Shown here: positions 1 through 8,461 of the stretch, one piece after another | How the letters are laid out: the number at the start of each line of letters is the position of its first letter | Position numbering within the stretch: position 1 is the stretch's first letter | Origin: CAZZKF01 sp964654995 | GTDB lineage: Bacteria > Pseudomonadota > Alphaproteobacteria > CAZZKF01 | Reading direction: 5' to 3' | DNA: 12,940 nucleotides | NCBI GenBank assembly: GCA_964654995.1 | Contig: CAZZKF010000066.1 | Span: 1 to 12,940, forward strand | Program-made: the position numbers and the translations under genes | The notes under the pieces: generated by a model | Told to the model about the DNA's origin: nothing | Databases searched by the model: none | What the model saw: the letters and a program-made list of their open reading frames with translations, nothing else

Positions 1-800
<800 letters not shown>

Positions 801-916
801 GAATACGGTCGCTCTTTAAGTCATTGCCTGAAGATGATTGCCCCCGGGGGGATGGCCATGTCTGAATGCCGGCCGGTTGCGGGCCGCGGCGGCACGGCAG
901 CGGCCACCGCCCCGCC

Positions 917-944
917 TTTATAGCATCGCCCAGACAAGGTTCAA
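917..944 (-). promoter_or_regulatory. Candidate sigma-70-type promoter for sucC
   Basis: On the minus strand TTGAAC (939-944) is followed after 16 bases by TATAAA (917-922), a good housekeeping-type pair. Initiation would be near 910, giving a leader of about 110 bases before the sucC start at 800. It lies in the 178-base gap after mdh, so sucC may be transcribed independently as well as by read-through. Pattern match only. Confidence 0.45.
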
Positions 945-978
945 CCGGGAAACCCGCCAGGGCAGATCTCGTTCGGCC

Positions 979-1941
979 CTAGCCGAGCTCGGGGTCGATG
1001 TTTTTCACCGCCGCCACCAGATCGCGCACCGCCGCCACCGATTTGTCGAACGCCGCGCGTTCCTGCTTGTCGAGCTCGATCTCGACGATGCGCTCGACAC
1101 CGCCGGCGCCGAGGATCACCGGCACCCCGACATAGAGATCGTCGACCCCGTACTGGCCGGACAGATGGGCGGCACAGGGCAGCAGCCGGCGCTTGTCCTT
1201 GAGGTAGGCCTCGGCCATCTCGATGGCGGCGCTGGCCGGTGCGTAATAGGCCGAGCCGGTCTTCAAGAGCCCGACGATCTCGGCGCCGCCGTCGCGGGTG
1301 CGCTGGATGATCGCATCGAGGCGCGCTTGCGTCGTCCAGCCCATCTTGACCAGATCCGGCAGGGGAATGCCGGCGACCGTGGAATAGCGGGCCAGAGGCA
1401 CCATCGAATCCCCGTGTCCGCCGAGGACGAAGGCGGTCACGTCCTCGACCGAGACCCCCATGTCGCGGGCCAGGAACAGCCGGAAGCGGGCGGAATCGAG
1501 AACGCCCGCCATGCCCACCACCATGTTGTGGGGCAGCCCGGAAATCTCGCGCAGCGCCCAGACCATGGCATCCAGCGGATTGGTGATGCAGATGACGAAG
1601 GCGTCGGGCGCATGTTCGGCAATGCCGCCGCCGACCGCCTTCATGACGTTCAGGTTGATGCCCAGGAGATCGTCGCGGCTCATCCCCGGCTTGCGCGGCA
1701 CCCCGGCGGTGACGATCACCACATCCGCCCCTTCGATGGCGGCGTAATCCTGGGTGCCGGAGAGCGCCACGTCATAGCCGCCGATCGGCGACGACTGTTC
1801 GAGATCGAGCGCCTTGCCCTGGGGCAGCCCTTCGACGATGTCGAAAATGACGACATCACCGAGTTCCTTGAGGGCGGCGAGATGGGCCAGCGTGCCGCCG
1901 ATCATGCCGCCGCCGATGAGGGCTATCTTCTTCCGGGCCAT
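979..1941 (-). CDS. mdh: Malate dehydrogenase, NAD-dependent (LDH-like type)
   Basis: Oxidises L-malate to oxaloacetate with NAD+ in the TCA cycle; cytoplasmic, normally a homotetramer in this LDH-like MDH class. The 320-residue product is full length for the family. Visible features are the Rossmann glycine motif GGGMIGGTLA (residues 10-19), Asp34 at the end of the second strand as expected for NAD rather than NADP, the substrate loop VPRKPGMSRDD with Arg83 and Arg89, the ITNPLDAM segment (119-126), Asp149 and Arg152, and the catalytic His176 in GGHGDSMVP. The start at 1941 follows a strong GGGAGAGAG ribosome-binding site about 6 bases upstream. It is followed by sucC on the same strand and preceded by an O-methyltransferase gene, a neighbour not normally expected at this position. 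Confidence 0.97.
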   Translation of the reverse strand: MARKKIALIGGGMIGGTLAHLAALKELGDVVIFDIVEGLPQGKALDLEQSSPIGGYDVALSGTQDYAAIEGADVVIVTAGVPRKPGMSRDDLLGINLNVMKAVGGGIAEHAPDAFVICITNPLDAMVWALREISGLPHNMVVGMAGVLDSARFRLFLARDMGVSVEDVTAFVLGGHGDSMVPLARYSTVAGIPLPDLVKMGWTTQARLDAIIQRTRDGGAEIVGLLKTGSAYYAPASAAIEMAEAYLKDKRRLLPCAAHLSGQYGVDDLYVGVPVILGAGGVERIVEIELDKQERAAFDKSVAAVRDLVAAVKNIDPELG

Positions 1942-2006
1942 GGTTCTCTCTCCCTTGTCTGCTTGGCGCTGCGGGGCCCGCAGCCGGCCTGAGGATCATC
2001 GCCCCG

Positions 2007-2035
2007 ATGTAGCGCGATTTGCCAGAGCCGACAAG
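2007..2035 (-). promoter_or_regulatory. Candidate promoter for mdh, alphaproteobacterial consensus
   Basis: On the minus strand CTTGTC (2030-2035) and CTACAT (2007-2012) are separated by 17 bases. Each differs at one position from the CTTGAC-N17-CTATAT pattern described for rhizobial housekeeping promoters. Transcription would start near 2000, leaving a leader of about 60 bases before mdh. The site lies in the 189-base gap after the methyltransferase gene, suggesting mdh need not depend on upstream transcription. Confidence 0.45.
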
Positions 2036-2107
2036 GCGCTATTGAGCGGCGCCGCCCGGCGCGCAGGAATAACCGCCCGCCCGTGTCGATTTCCCTAAAG
2101 ACGGGAC

Positions 2108-2124
2108 GCGGCAGAGCGTGCCGC
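2108..2124 (-). terminator. Possible stem-loop after the methyltransferase gene
   Basis: GCGGCA (2108-2113) and TGCCGC (2119-2124) form a 6-bp stem with a 5-base loop, starting 7 bases past the methyltransferase stop at 2131. No clear T-run follows directly (the minus strand continues GTCCCGTCTTTAGGG), so this is at best a weak or factor-assisted terminator. Confidence 0.25.
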
Positions 2125-2130
2125 CGGCGC

Positions 2131-3165
2131 TCAGGATTCGAGCGCCTCCGCTTTTCGCGCTTCGACGACGCCGAAGTCGCCGGCCGGCGGATACCAGGTG
2201 GTGGTATGGCGCCAGCCGGCCCGCACAAAAAGCTCGGCATATTCGCGCTCGGTGCGCTCGCGGCCCGAGACGACGCACATCATATGGATGTCGAAAAGTT
2301 TGGAGAAATGCGGCCGGTCCGGCCCCGGCACCACGAATTCGGCGACAAAGACCCGGGCCTCGGGCGGCGAGGCGCGGTGGATGCGCTCCAGAATCCGGAT
2401 GCAGTCGGCATCGCTCCAGTCATGAAAAATGAACTTCAGAAAATAGGCGTCGGCCGCCGGGACCTCCTTGAACATGTCGCCGCCGACATGATCGCAGCGG
2501 TCCCCGACGCCCAGCCTGTCGGCCCACAGGGTCGCATCATCGGCGAAGGTTTCGGGCCGGTCGAGGACGGTGCCGCGAAGGCCGGGCCGGGCGGCGAGAA
2601 AGTGGGCGAGCAGATGTCCGTGGCCGCCGCCGACGTCGCAGACATGGGCGATGCCGGAGAGGTCGCAGGGCTCGAGCGCCGCCAGCACCATCACCGTCTG
2701 GCCCCCCGAATAGCTGCTCATGGCCTCGTTGAAGGTAGCGCCATAGCCGGCGTCTTCGGTGATGTGATCGAAAACCGGACGGCCGAATTCACGCACGAAG
2801 CCATCGTCACCGCCGTCACGCACGATGTCTGGAAGATGGCGCCAGACGGCATAGTGCTCGGGACCTTCCTCGAGCAAGGTGATGCCGCGCATGGTTTCGG
2901 GGTGATCGGCGCGGAAAAAGGCGCCGATGGCGGTGAGGCGAAAGACGCCACCCCCATCCTCGTCGAGCACGCCGATCGAGCCGAGCGCCCGCATCAGGCG
3001 GTAGGTGGCATCGCCGTCAAGGTCCAGGTTACGCGCCACCTCGGCGGCCGGCCTGGCGTCGTCGCCAAGCGCCTCGATGATGCCGAGCGCAACACCGGCA
3101 TAGAGAATCTGGCTGCGCCACCGCCCGGAGATCAGGTCGGCGGCGGCCTCGCGCACATCTTTCAT
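2131..3165 (-). CDS. Class I SAM-dependent O-methyltransferase (COMT / acetylserotonin OMT type)
   Basis: Predicted to transfer a methyl group from S-adenosylmethionine to a hydroxyl (or similar) group of a small, probably aromatic or polyketide-like, molecule in the cytoplasm. The 344 residues fit the family. An N-terminal helical dimerisation/winged-helix domain (about 10-85) includes the typical segment ATYRLMRALGSIGVLDED. The SAM-binding motif VCDVGGGHGHLL lies at 175-186, the second acidic position at LDRPE (201-205), a GGDMF motif at 228-232, and the expected catalytic base His248 in FHDWSD. ATG 3165 has a G-rich ribosome-binding site (GGGGGGA) about 5 bases upstream. It sits between zapE and mdh, two genes that are commonly adjacent in alphaproteobacteria, so it looks inserted, yet its composition resembles its neighbours. 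The substrate cannot be told from the sequence, and no biosynthetic partner genes adjoin it. Confidence 0.9.
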   Translation of the reverse strand: MKDVREAAADLISGRWRSQILYAGVALGIIEALGDDARPAAEVARNLDLDGDATYRLMRALGSIGVLDEDGGGVFRLTAIGAFFRADHPETMRGITLLEEGPEHYAVWRHLPDIVRDGGDDGFVREFGRPVFDHITEDAGYGATFNEAMSSYSGGQTVMVLAALEPCDLSGIAHVCDVGGGHGHLLAHFLAARPGLRGTVLDRPETFADDATLWADRLGVGDRCDHVGGDMFKEVPAADAYFLKFIFHDWSDADCIRILERIHRASPPEARVFVAEFVVPGPDRPHFSKLFDIHMMCVVSGRERTEREYAELFVRAGWRHTTTWYPPAGDFGVVEARKAEALES

Positions 3166-3301
3166 GAAAATCCCCCCGTGACAGCCCCCTGGAGTTGGCT
3201 CAAACCTGTTTCATATTTTTTATTGATAATGCGGAACAGTAACTGATTTTCACCCGGCCTGAAAGGGGGCGCGTGCGCCCTGGGACGTGAGGGTGGACGC
3301 C
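3166..3301. other. zapE-methyltransferase intergenic region with AT-rich stretch
   Basis: About 136 bases between zapE and the methyltransferase gene. Near 3210-3235 there is an unusually AT-rich stretch (CATATTTTTTATTGATAATG on the plus strand) that stands out in this GC-rich sequence and probably holds the methyltransferase promoter. No -35/-10 pair with good spacing and match was found, so no exact promoter is proposed. Confidence 0.4.
3267..3280 (-). terminator. Possible stem-loop after zapE
   Basis: GGGCGCGTGCGCCC is a perfect palindrome giving a short GC hairpin about 22 bases beyond the zapE stop. On the minus strand it is followed by CCTTTC rather than a real T-run, so terminator function is uncertain. 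Confidence 0.3.
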
Positions 3302-4483
3302 CTATTCGCCCGGGCGGCGCATCAGATAGGCGCGCGACTGCATCTCGGCAAGGCGTGAGACGGTGCGGGCGAAGGCATCATGCCCGTCGCCGGCCACGTA
3401 AAGCGCATCCGGCGGCGCGGCGGCCGAACAGATCAGCCGCACCCGCTGCTCGTAAAGCGTATCGATGAGCGTGATGAAGCGCCGCGCCGGGCCGGCCTGC
3501 TCCGGCGTCATCCGCGGAATGCCGGCGAGAATAAGGGTGTGAAAGCGCCTGGCGAGCGCCAGATAATCGGCCGCTCCCAGGGCCGCCTCGCAGAGCCCGG
3601 CGAAGGTGGCGCGCGCCACCCCGCCGGCGGCCCGCGGGATGGTGAGCCTGCGCCCCTGCACGTCGAGGGTCTCGGGCGCCCCCGTCTGCCCGCCGGTGAG
3701 CCGCGCGAACGCCTCATCGAGCCGCGCCTCGGCCTCTTCCCCCAACGGCGTGTGATAGACCGCAAGACCGCGCAGGCCGCTCATCCGGTAATCGACCGGG
3801 CCGGCGAGGTGGAGCAGATCGAGCCGGGCCTTGATCATGTCGATAAAGGGGAGGAAGAGGCCGCGGTTGAGCCCGCCTTCATAGAGGTGGTCGGGGGCCG
3901 TATTGGAGGTCAGCACGATGACCACGCCCTCGGCCAACAGGGCCTCGAACAGGCGCCCCAGAATCATCGCGTCCGCCACGTCGGTGACCTGAAATTCATC
4001 GAAGCACAAGAGCGTTGCGCCCTCGGCGATGCGGGCGGCGAGCGGCGGGATCGGATCGTCGCCATCGATCCCGGCGGTGGCCCGCGCGCCCTTATCCATC
4101 TGGCGCCAGGCGTGGATGGTCTGATGCACCTCGAGCATGAAGGCATGGAAATGCACCCGGCGCTTGGGCGCCACCGGCGCGGTATCGAAAAACAGGTCCA
4201 TCAGCATCGATTTGCCGCGCCCGACATCGCCGTAGAGATAGAGCCCTTGCGGCGCCGGGGCGCTGCGCCCGCGGCCCAGGCGGCGCAGGAAGCCGGCCTT
4301 GGCGCGGGGGTCGTAATCGATCAGCCGGTGGTGCAGGGTCTCGAACAGCTCGACCGCCAGGCGCTGCATCGGATCGGCCTCGATCACGCGGGCGCGCAAC
4401 AGCGCCCGGTAACGCGCCATGGGGCTCGTTCCGGGGGCCGCGGCGGTTTTCCCGCTCGGGGTCTGGCGATTCATGGCATCCAT
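3302..4483 (-). CDS. zapE: Cell division protein ZapE / AFG1-like ATPase
   Basis: P-loop ATPase of the AFG1/LACE1 family; in E. coli ZapE associates with the Z-ring, and mitochondrial relatives act in protein quality control. The 393-residue product shows Walker A GDVGRGKS (85-92) within GLYLYGDVGRGKSMLMD and Walker B LLCFDEFQVTD (158-168). It also has the sensor-like VIVLTSNTAPDHLYEGGLN and a C-terminal segment RRFITLIDTLYEQRVRL typical of the family. The chosen ATG at 4483 lacks a convincing ribosome-binding site. ATG codons at 4474 and at 4420 (MARYRALL, where many homologues begin) are alternatives. The conserved neighbours mdh and sucC lie downstream but a methyltransferase gene intervenes, and sdhB, often nearby, is displaced by about 6.5 kb of accessory DNA. 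Confidence 0.95.
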   Translation of the reverse strand: MDAMNRQTPSGKTAAAPGTSPMARYRALLRARVIEADPMQRLAVELFETLHHRLIDYDPRAKAGFLRRLGRGRSAPAPQGLYLYGDVGRGKSMLMDLFFDTAPVAPKRRVHFHAFMLEVHQTIHAWRQMDKGARATAGIDGDDPIPPLAARIAEGATLLCFDEFQVTDVADAMILGRLFEALLAEGVVIVLTSNTAPDHLYEGGLNRGLFLPFIDMIKARLDLLHLAGPVDYRMSGLRGLAVYHTPLGEEAEARLDEAFARLTGGQTGAPETLDVQGRRLTIPRAAGGVARATFAGLCEAALGAADYLALARRFHTLILAGIPRMTPEQAGPARRFITLIDTLYEQRVRLICSAAAPPDALYVAGDGHDAFARTVSRLAEMQSRAYLMRRPGE

Positions 4484-4549
4484 GTCAGGGGGACCATGTT
4501 AGGGGCAAATCTCGCACAAACTCTTAATTCGGAAAGCGGCAGACTTTCG

Positions 4550-4587
4550 CGATGACGGCTGGCAGATCGCCCCGCCAGCCATCATCG
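4550..4587 (-). repeat. Long inverted repeat upstream of zapE
   Basis: CGATGACGGCTGGC (4550-4563) and GCCAGCCATCATCG (4574-4587) pair over 14 positions around a 10-base loop. The single C/A mismatch on the plus strand becomes a U-G wobble in a minus-strand transcript, so the stem would be fully paired in RNA read towards zapE. It lies between the amidohydrolase stop (4707) and the zapE start (4483). It could end the amidohydrolase transcript, although no T-run follows, or serve as a structured zapE leader or a protein-binding site. Confidence 0.5.
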
Positions 4588-4640
4588 ATGACGGCGCGAG
4601 CTCGCATTATGCTCACACGATGGACGGGGCGTTCCACCGA

Positions 4641-4655
4641 GCGCCGGACCGGCGC
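4641..4655. repeat. Short GC-rich palindrome after the amidohydrolase gene
   Basis: GCGCCGG-A-CCGGCGC is a perfect 7+1+7 palindrome about 52 bases beyond the amidohydrolase stop. It may form a hairpin that helps end transcription, but no T-run adjoins it. Nothing else recognisable was seen in 4588-4706. Confidence 0.3.
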
Positions 4656-4706
4656 GGCGTTCGGAAGCGAAACGTGTCAGGGAATTGGCATATTCGTACA
4701 GTTCAC

Positions 4707-6044
4707 TCAGTGGCGCTTGGGAAAATGGACGACTTTTCCGCCCTTCATCACAAAACGGACCTGTTCAAGACTGGTAATGTTTTTGAGCGGATTGTCCGAT
4801 ACGGCAATAATGTCGGCGGCCTTTCCTTCCTCCAGTGTTCCTATCATATGCTCCAGCCCCAGCGCCTGTGCCGCAGTAACCGTGGCGGATTTGATGGCGT
4901 CCACCGGAGACAGCCCGGCTTCCACCAGGACGCCAAACTCCCTCACGGCCTCGCTGTGCGGGATGGCACCGCTGTCCGAACCAAACAATATGCGGATGCC
5001 AGACTTATAGGCATCCCGTGTCCTCTCCAGAGATTCCGCAAACATGTCGCGGCCACTGTATCGCATGACCAGCTCTCTGTTCTTCTTATTTACATATAAT
5101 GTCGGCGTAAAATACGCATTTTTCATAAGCGCGAAGGCCTCTTTCGGCAAGGGGCCATGCTCGATCGTGTCGGCGCCGGCTTTCACCACCAGCATGGCCG
5201 CCTTTTCCGAGGCCACATGCACCGCCACCTTTTTCCCGAGACTGTGGGCCGTATCAATGATTGCCCTTATCTCGTCTTCACGCTCATAGACATTTGAATG
5301 ACCCAGAATGGCGCCGTTTCCGGCAATACGCAACTTGATCACGTCGGCACCGCCGGCCACCAGCTTGCGAACCGCGCGCCGGCATTCATAGGGACCGTCG
5401 CAAATGCCGCCGGTATCGAAAAGCGCCCGGGTTTGCGGCGTCACTCTGAGGCGTGCGGGATCATATTCGCCGCCGGAAACGGAGAGCTGTGTCACCGCCG
5501 CAAGAATTCGCGGTCCGTCGATAAGCCCCCGGTTGATTGCGTCCCTCAGGTCAAGGATCACGCCGCCGGGATCCCCCAGATTGCGTATCGTCGTGAACCC
5601 GGCGCGCAGGGTCTGACGAATGTAGGGAATGGCCTTCAGTGCCAGGGCCGATTTTTCAGAGGTAACCACCTTGAGAAGGGCAAGTCCGGGATCCGTTTCC
5701 CCGGCTGCCGAGTATGTTACATGGGTATGCATATCAATCAGGCCCGGCAACACGTAACTGTCTGAAAGATCGATGACCGTGCCGGCTTTTTCAAAACCTT
5801 TGCGGATCGATTTGATCGTCCCGTTTTCAATGATGATGCTGACATTTTCCAGCATCGGCTCACCGGGGACCGCGAGCAGATGTCCCGCATGAATAACCGT
5901 TTTTTCCGCCATCACGGCCGTCTCCTCTGCCGCCACGGTGATTGCCGCATATGGAATGATGGTTGCCGCGAACAGGGCGGCGATTTTCACGAGGCGAGCG
6001 AAACGCCGCCGCGCCCTGCTCTGCCTCAAGCAAGCTGATTGCAT
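4707..6044 (-). CDS. Exported metal-dependent amidohydrolase (imidazolonepropionase-related)
   Basis: Predicted periplasmic or secreted hydrolase of the amidohydrolase superfamily, likely cleaving an amide or peptide-type bond. Relatives include prolidase-like and Xaa-Arg/Lys dipeptidases from Caulobacter and environmental DNA, and ochratoxin-type amidases. Counted from ATG 6044 (445 residues), the metal ligands appear in order: HTH at 106-108, Lys237 in VIKLRIAG (probable carboxylated bridging lysine), His276 in VAVHVAS, His296 in TIEHGPL, and Asp357 in FGSDSG. The N-terminus has an Arg-rich patch then a hydrophobic stretch ending near TVAAEE, a signal peptide. ATG 6044 is preferred over in-frame ATG 6092 because AGGGGA stands 6-7 bases upstream and it puts the signal peptide near the N-terminus. 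It lies 78 bases after the TonB receptor on the same strand, probably cotranscribed. Substrate unknown. Confidence 0.9.
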   Translation of the reverse strand: MQSACLRQSRARRRFARLVKIAALFAATIIPYAAITVAAEETAVMAEKTVIHAGHLLAVPGEPMLENVSIIIENGTIKSIRKGFEKAGTVIDLSDSYVLPGLIDMHTHVTYSAAGETDPGLALLKVVTSEKSALALKAIPYIRQTLRAGFTTIRNLGDPGGVILDLRDAINRGLIDGPRILAAVTQLSVSGGEYDPARLRVTPQTRALFDTGGICDGPYECRRAVRKLVAGGADVIKLRIAGNGAILGHSNVYEREDEIRAIIDTAHSLGKKVAVHVASEKAAMLVVKAGADTIEHGPLPKEAFALMKNAYFTPTLYVNKKNRELVMRYSGRDMFAESLERTRDAYKSGIRILFGSDSGAIPHSEAVREFGVLVEAGLSPVDAIKSATVTAAQALGLEHMIGTLEEGKAADIIAVSDNPLKNITSLEQVRFVMKGGKVVHFPKRH

Positions 6045-6122
6045 GAATGCATCCCCTGTCAGCTCTTGGTGCCTTGACCAAGGCTCGTTCAAAAACGGCG
6101 TCCTCGTCGGGCGGCGCCCGTT

Positions 6123-8300
6123 CTAAAAACCGGCTCTGAGGGAAACCCCGATCTGACGGGGTTTGATTCGGACTGCCGACAATCGCCCGGCTACATTGAT
6201 GATATTTGCAATGCGATGACTGTTGGTCAGGTTCCTGGCGAAAATATCCAGCTCCCAATCACCGAAATAGGCTCCGATATTCACATTCAACGTGTTGAAC
6301 CTGTCCGTCTTCGGAGAGGTCGGGTTGTTAAGTTCCGTAAATGCAGACGAAGAGTAGTTATGGTCGATCCGGACAAAACCGGGAACACCGGCGCGCCAGT
6401 CAAGCAGAAGCTGAACAAAGTTGGACAGCTTGAACTTCGGCGTTCCGGGCAAGCGGTCGCCCACCAGCGCATTCACGCCGTTTTCAACGGATTTCAGCTT
6501 TGTCTTGTTATAGGTCAGGGACGTTCCGAGATTCAGACCTCTGCCGGACAAGTAGCTTAATGAAAATTCCACGCCTTTCGATGACGCCTTGCCGGCATTG
6601 TCGATGAAAATGAAACCAAGCGCGTTGCGTTGCTGAAGCTGGATATCCTTCCAGTCAATGTAGAAAGCCGCGGTTTCCAGATTAAGCCGCCTCTCGAACA
6701 ATGAAGCCTTTACGCCAATTTCGTAATTCCACAGGCGGTCCGGACCATAGTCTTCCGGTGTTGGGGGAATTCCCGGGATAACCGGAAGAGCAAAGTTGTT
6801 CTGTCCGACCCGGTATCCTTTGGCGGCCTGGACATAAAAGTTCATGTTGTCATCGGGCCTGTAGGCCAGTGAGAATTTGGGAGTGATCGCATCTTCCGTC
6901 TTTTTTCTGTCGGTTGCAGGAATGCCGGCCGCCAGAAACCCGCCTGTCCCGGCAACGAGTTTCTGTCTGTTGCCGAACCAGCGCATCCCGAAAGTCGCCA
7001 AGAACCGGTCCGTAAGATGATAGGTGGCCTCGCCGAAAACGGCCTTCTCGGTTGTCCTGATATCGATGATGGAACCGAATATGGTATCCGTGGGAAAGCC
7101 CGCCCCGGCCGTCGGGAAGCCGATCATCTCAAGCACGGAATCGACACCGTTCGTCCTGACCGCTTCCACCGAGTCACGATCGGCGGTGATGAGAAACACC
7201 CCCAGCAGCCACCGGAGTCTGGTCTCTCCCTGTGAAGCAAGGCGCACTTCCTGGGCCCAGCCGTTGGTGTCGCCATCGAGCTGGTCGAGGATGCCGCCGG
7301 CGAGCCCCAGGGAAGCGACAACCGGCTGGAAGGCCGGCGTTACGTCATTGCGCAGGCTTTCATTGCGTGTGAAGAACGTGGAGGACGAGGTGAGAGCGGC
7401 GAAGCCAAGATCATAATTGACAACCAGATTCGCTGTTATGAAATCCAGCTTCGCCGGTTCTGCGGTAAAGGAATCATTCTGATCGACAGGGCCGTTGACA
7501 AAAGTAAACGACCTGTCATCCGGACTGTCCTTTTGCGCATTTACGGTGGCGAGAACGGAAAGCGTTTCAATCGGTTCCCATTTGAGCATCACGCGCCCGC
7601 CGATGGAGTCCTGACTGTCCGTGTCTTTCTCGTTCCTGACAATATTGTCCACATAACCGCCGTCCTTGCGATAATAGGCAACCATGCGCAAGGCGAGCCG
7701 GTCTTCGACAAGCGGAATATTGGCCATCGCGTTGAAAGCGTAGGAGGGATCGCCCCCCTTGGTTGTCGAGAGGCTGGTCGTCGCCTTGCCGGCATAGTCG
7801 TTCAGAACGGGCTTGTTGGTGATGACCCGGATAGCCCCTCCCAGCGCACCGGAGCCGAACAGGGTTCCCTGCGGGCCTCGAAGGATTTCTACGCGCTTGA
7901 TGTCAAACAGCCGCAGATCCGGCGTGACAAAGGGGGCGAAACTGTTCAGAACCGGAAGATCGTCATGATATATCGCGACCGGTGCCTGCGTATTCGACTG
8001 GGAAGTCGAGGTGGTAATTCCGCGAATTGCGAATTTGGCTGTATTGCCGCCGTTCGGGTTGAGGGTCAACCCTGGCACCTGCCCTGCATAGTCGGCGAAC
8101 CTGTCGGCATTCATGCGTTCCAGACTTGCTCCGGAAAATACCGTTACGCTCATCGGCACTTCGATGAGCGATTGTTCTCTTTTGGTCGCCGTAACAATGA
8201 TTTCCTCGATTGCATCATCAGCCGCCAGGGCAGGTCCGGCAAACTGCATCGTTGCAAATAGAGAAAAGGACAGGGCGGCCAGCCCTCTATTCAACCACAT
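6123..8300 (-). CDS. TonB-dependent outer-membrane receptor
   Basis: Outer-membrane beta-barrel transporter powered by TonB-ExbBD, importing a ligand too large or scarce for porins. From ATG 8300 it is 725 residues. It has a signal peptide ending GPALA (cleavage near 26/27), a TonB-box-like EEIIVTATKRE (32-42), and a plug domain with FAIRGITTSTS and VEILRGPQGTLFGSGALGG (138-156). A long barrel follows, ending in GVSLRAGF with the terminal Phe expected for outer-membrane insertion. ATG 8300 is chosen because AGGGGAG lies 7 bases upstream and the signal peptide begins there; the in-frame ATG at 8423 would add 41 residues before it and overlaps the operator region. It resembles the receptors expanded in sphingomonads and Caulobacter-like bacteria, often called ferric-siderophore receptors by default. 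The amidohydrolase next door argues that the ligand may be an organic substrate. Ligand not determinable here. Confidence 0.94.
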   Translation of the reverse strand: MWLNRGLAALSFSLFATMQFAGPALAADDAIEEIIVTATKREQSLIEVPMSVTVFSGASLERMNADRFADYAGQVPGLTLNPNGGNTAKFAIRGITTSTSQSNTQAPVAIYHDDLPVLNSFAPFVTPDLRLFDIKRVEILRGPQGTLFGSGALGGAIRVITNKPVLNDYAGKATTSLSTTKGGDPSYAFNAMANIPLVEDRLALRMVAYYRKDGGYVDNIVRNEKDTDSQDSIGGRVMLKWEPIETLSVLATVNAQKDSPDDRSFTFVNGPVDQNDSFTAEPAKLDFITANLVVNYDLGFAALTSSSTFFTRNESLRNDVTPAFQPVVASLGLAGGILDQLDGDTNGWAQEVRLASQGETRLRWLLGVFLITADRDSVEAVRTNGVDSVLEMIGFPTAGAGFPTDTIFGSIIDIRTTEKAVFGEATYHLTDRFLATFGMRWFGNRQKLVAGTGGFLAAGIPATDRKKTEDAITPKFSLAYRPDDNMNFYVQAAKGYRVGQNNFALPVIPGIPPTPEDYGPDRLWNYEIGVKASLFERRLNLETAAFYIDWKDIQLQQRNALGFIFIDNAGKASSKGVEFSLSYLSGRGLNLGTSLTYNKTKLKSVENGVNALVGDRLPGTPKFKLSNFVQLLLDWRAGVPGFVRIDHNYSSSAFTELNNPTSPKTDRFNTLNVNIGAYFGDWELDIFARNLTNSHRIANIINVAGRLSAVRIKPRQIGVSLRAGF

Positions 8301-8406
8301 GGCTTCACTCCCCTGCTTTGGCGATATTGTTCTTGTTTTTCCCGAGCGGCGGCCCAGGCGGCATCCGGTTGCCTCGAAACGGAGCCCGGGCAGCCGAAGA
8401 CCATAA

Positions 8407-8448
8407 AACGAACAATCGTTCATTTTCTAAAATGAATAACTGTTCATT
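8407..8448. promoter_or_regulatory. Tandem palindromic operator, probable TetR-family binding sites
   Basis: Two 18-base imperfect palindromes, AACGAACAATCGTTCATT (8407-8424) and AATGAATAACTGTTCATT (8431-8448), agree at 14 of 18 positions. They are separated by TTCTAA, so their centres are 24 bases apart. They lie in the 210-base divergent region between the TonB receptor and the TetR gene. Copy 2 covers the candidate -10 of the receptor promoter and the candidate -35 of the tetR promoter, the expected place for a repressor controlling both directions. Binding by the adjacent regulator is inferred from position and symmetry. Confidence 0.75.
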
Positions 8449-8461
8449 TTTAGTCTGTCAA
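8433..8461 (-). promoter_or_regulatory. Candidate promoter for the TonB receptor-amidohydrolase operon
   Basis: The minus strand carries a perfect TTGACA (8456-8461) followed after 17 bases by TATTCA (8433-8438), a poor -10. Palindrome copy 2 overlaps the spacer and -10, consistent with repression. Transcription would start near 8426 and give a leader of about 125 bases before the receptor start at 8300. Confidence 0.5.

Noticed and set aside
801..978. Intrinsic terminator after mdh in the gap before sucC
   Set aside because: Only short arms such as CGGG-AAA-CCCG were seen, with no T-run; a promoter for sucC is the better supported element there.
838..1992. Plus-strand open frame of 384 codons opposite mdh
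   Set aside because: It runs across the complementary strand of a full-length mdh, has no recognisable motif, and shows the same opposite-strand amino-acid bias.
2083..3246. Plus-strand open frame of 387 codons opposite the methyltransferase
   Set aside because: The minus-strand product carries complete methyltransferase motifs; the plus-strand translation matches nothing and is compositionally a shadow.
3380..4555. Plus-strand open frame of 391 codons opposite zapE
   Set aside because: zapE has both Walker motifs in the correct order on the minus strand; the other frame is a shadow caused by high GC.
6045..6092. Upstream in-frame ATG (6092) as the amidohydrolase start
   Set aside because: It would add 16 residues ahead of the signal peptide. 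ATG 6044 has a better spaced AGGGGA, although GAGGA about 10 bases before 6092 means it is not excluded.
8301..8423. Upstream in-frame ATG (8423) as the TonB receptor start
   Set aside because: It would put 41 unrelated residues before the signal peptide and begin inside the first palindrome; ATG 8300 has AGGGGAG at ideal spacing.
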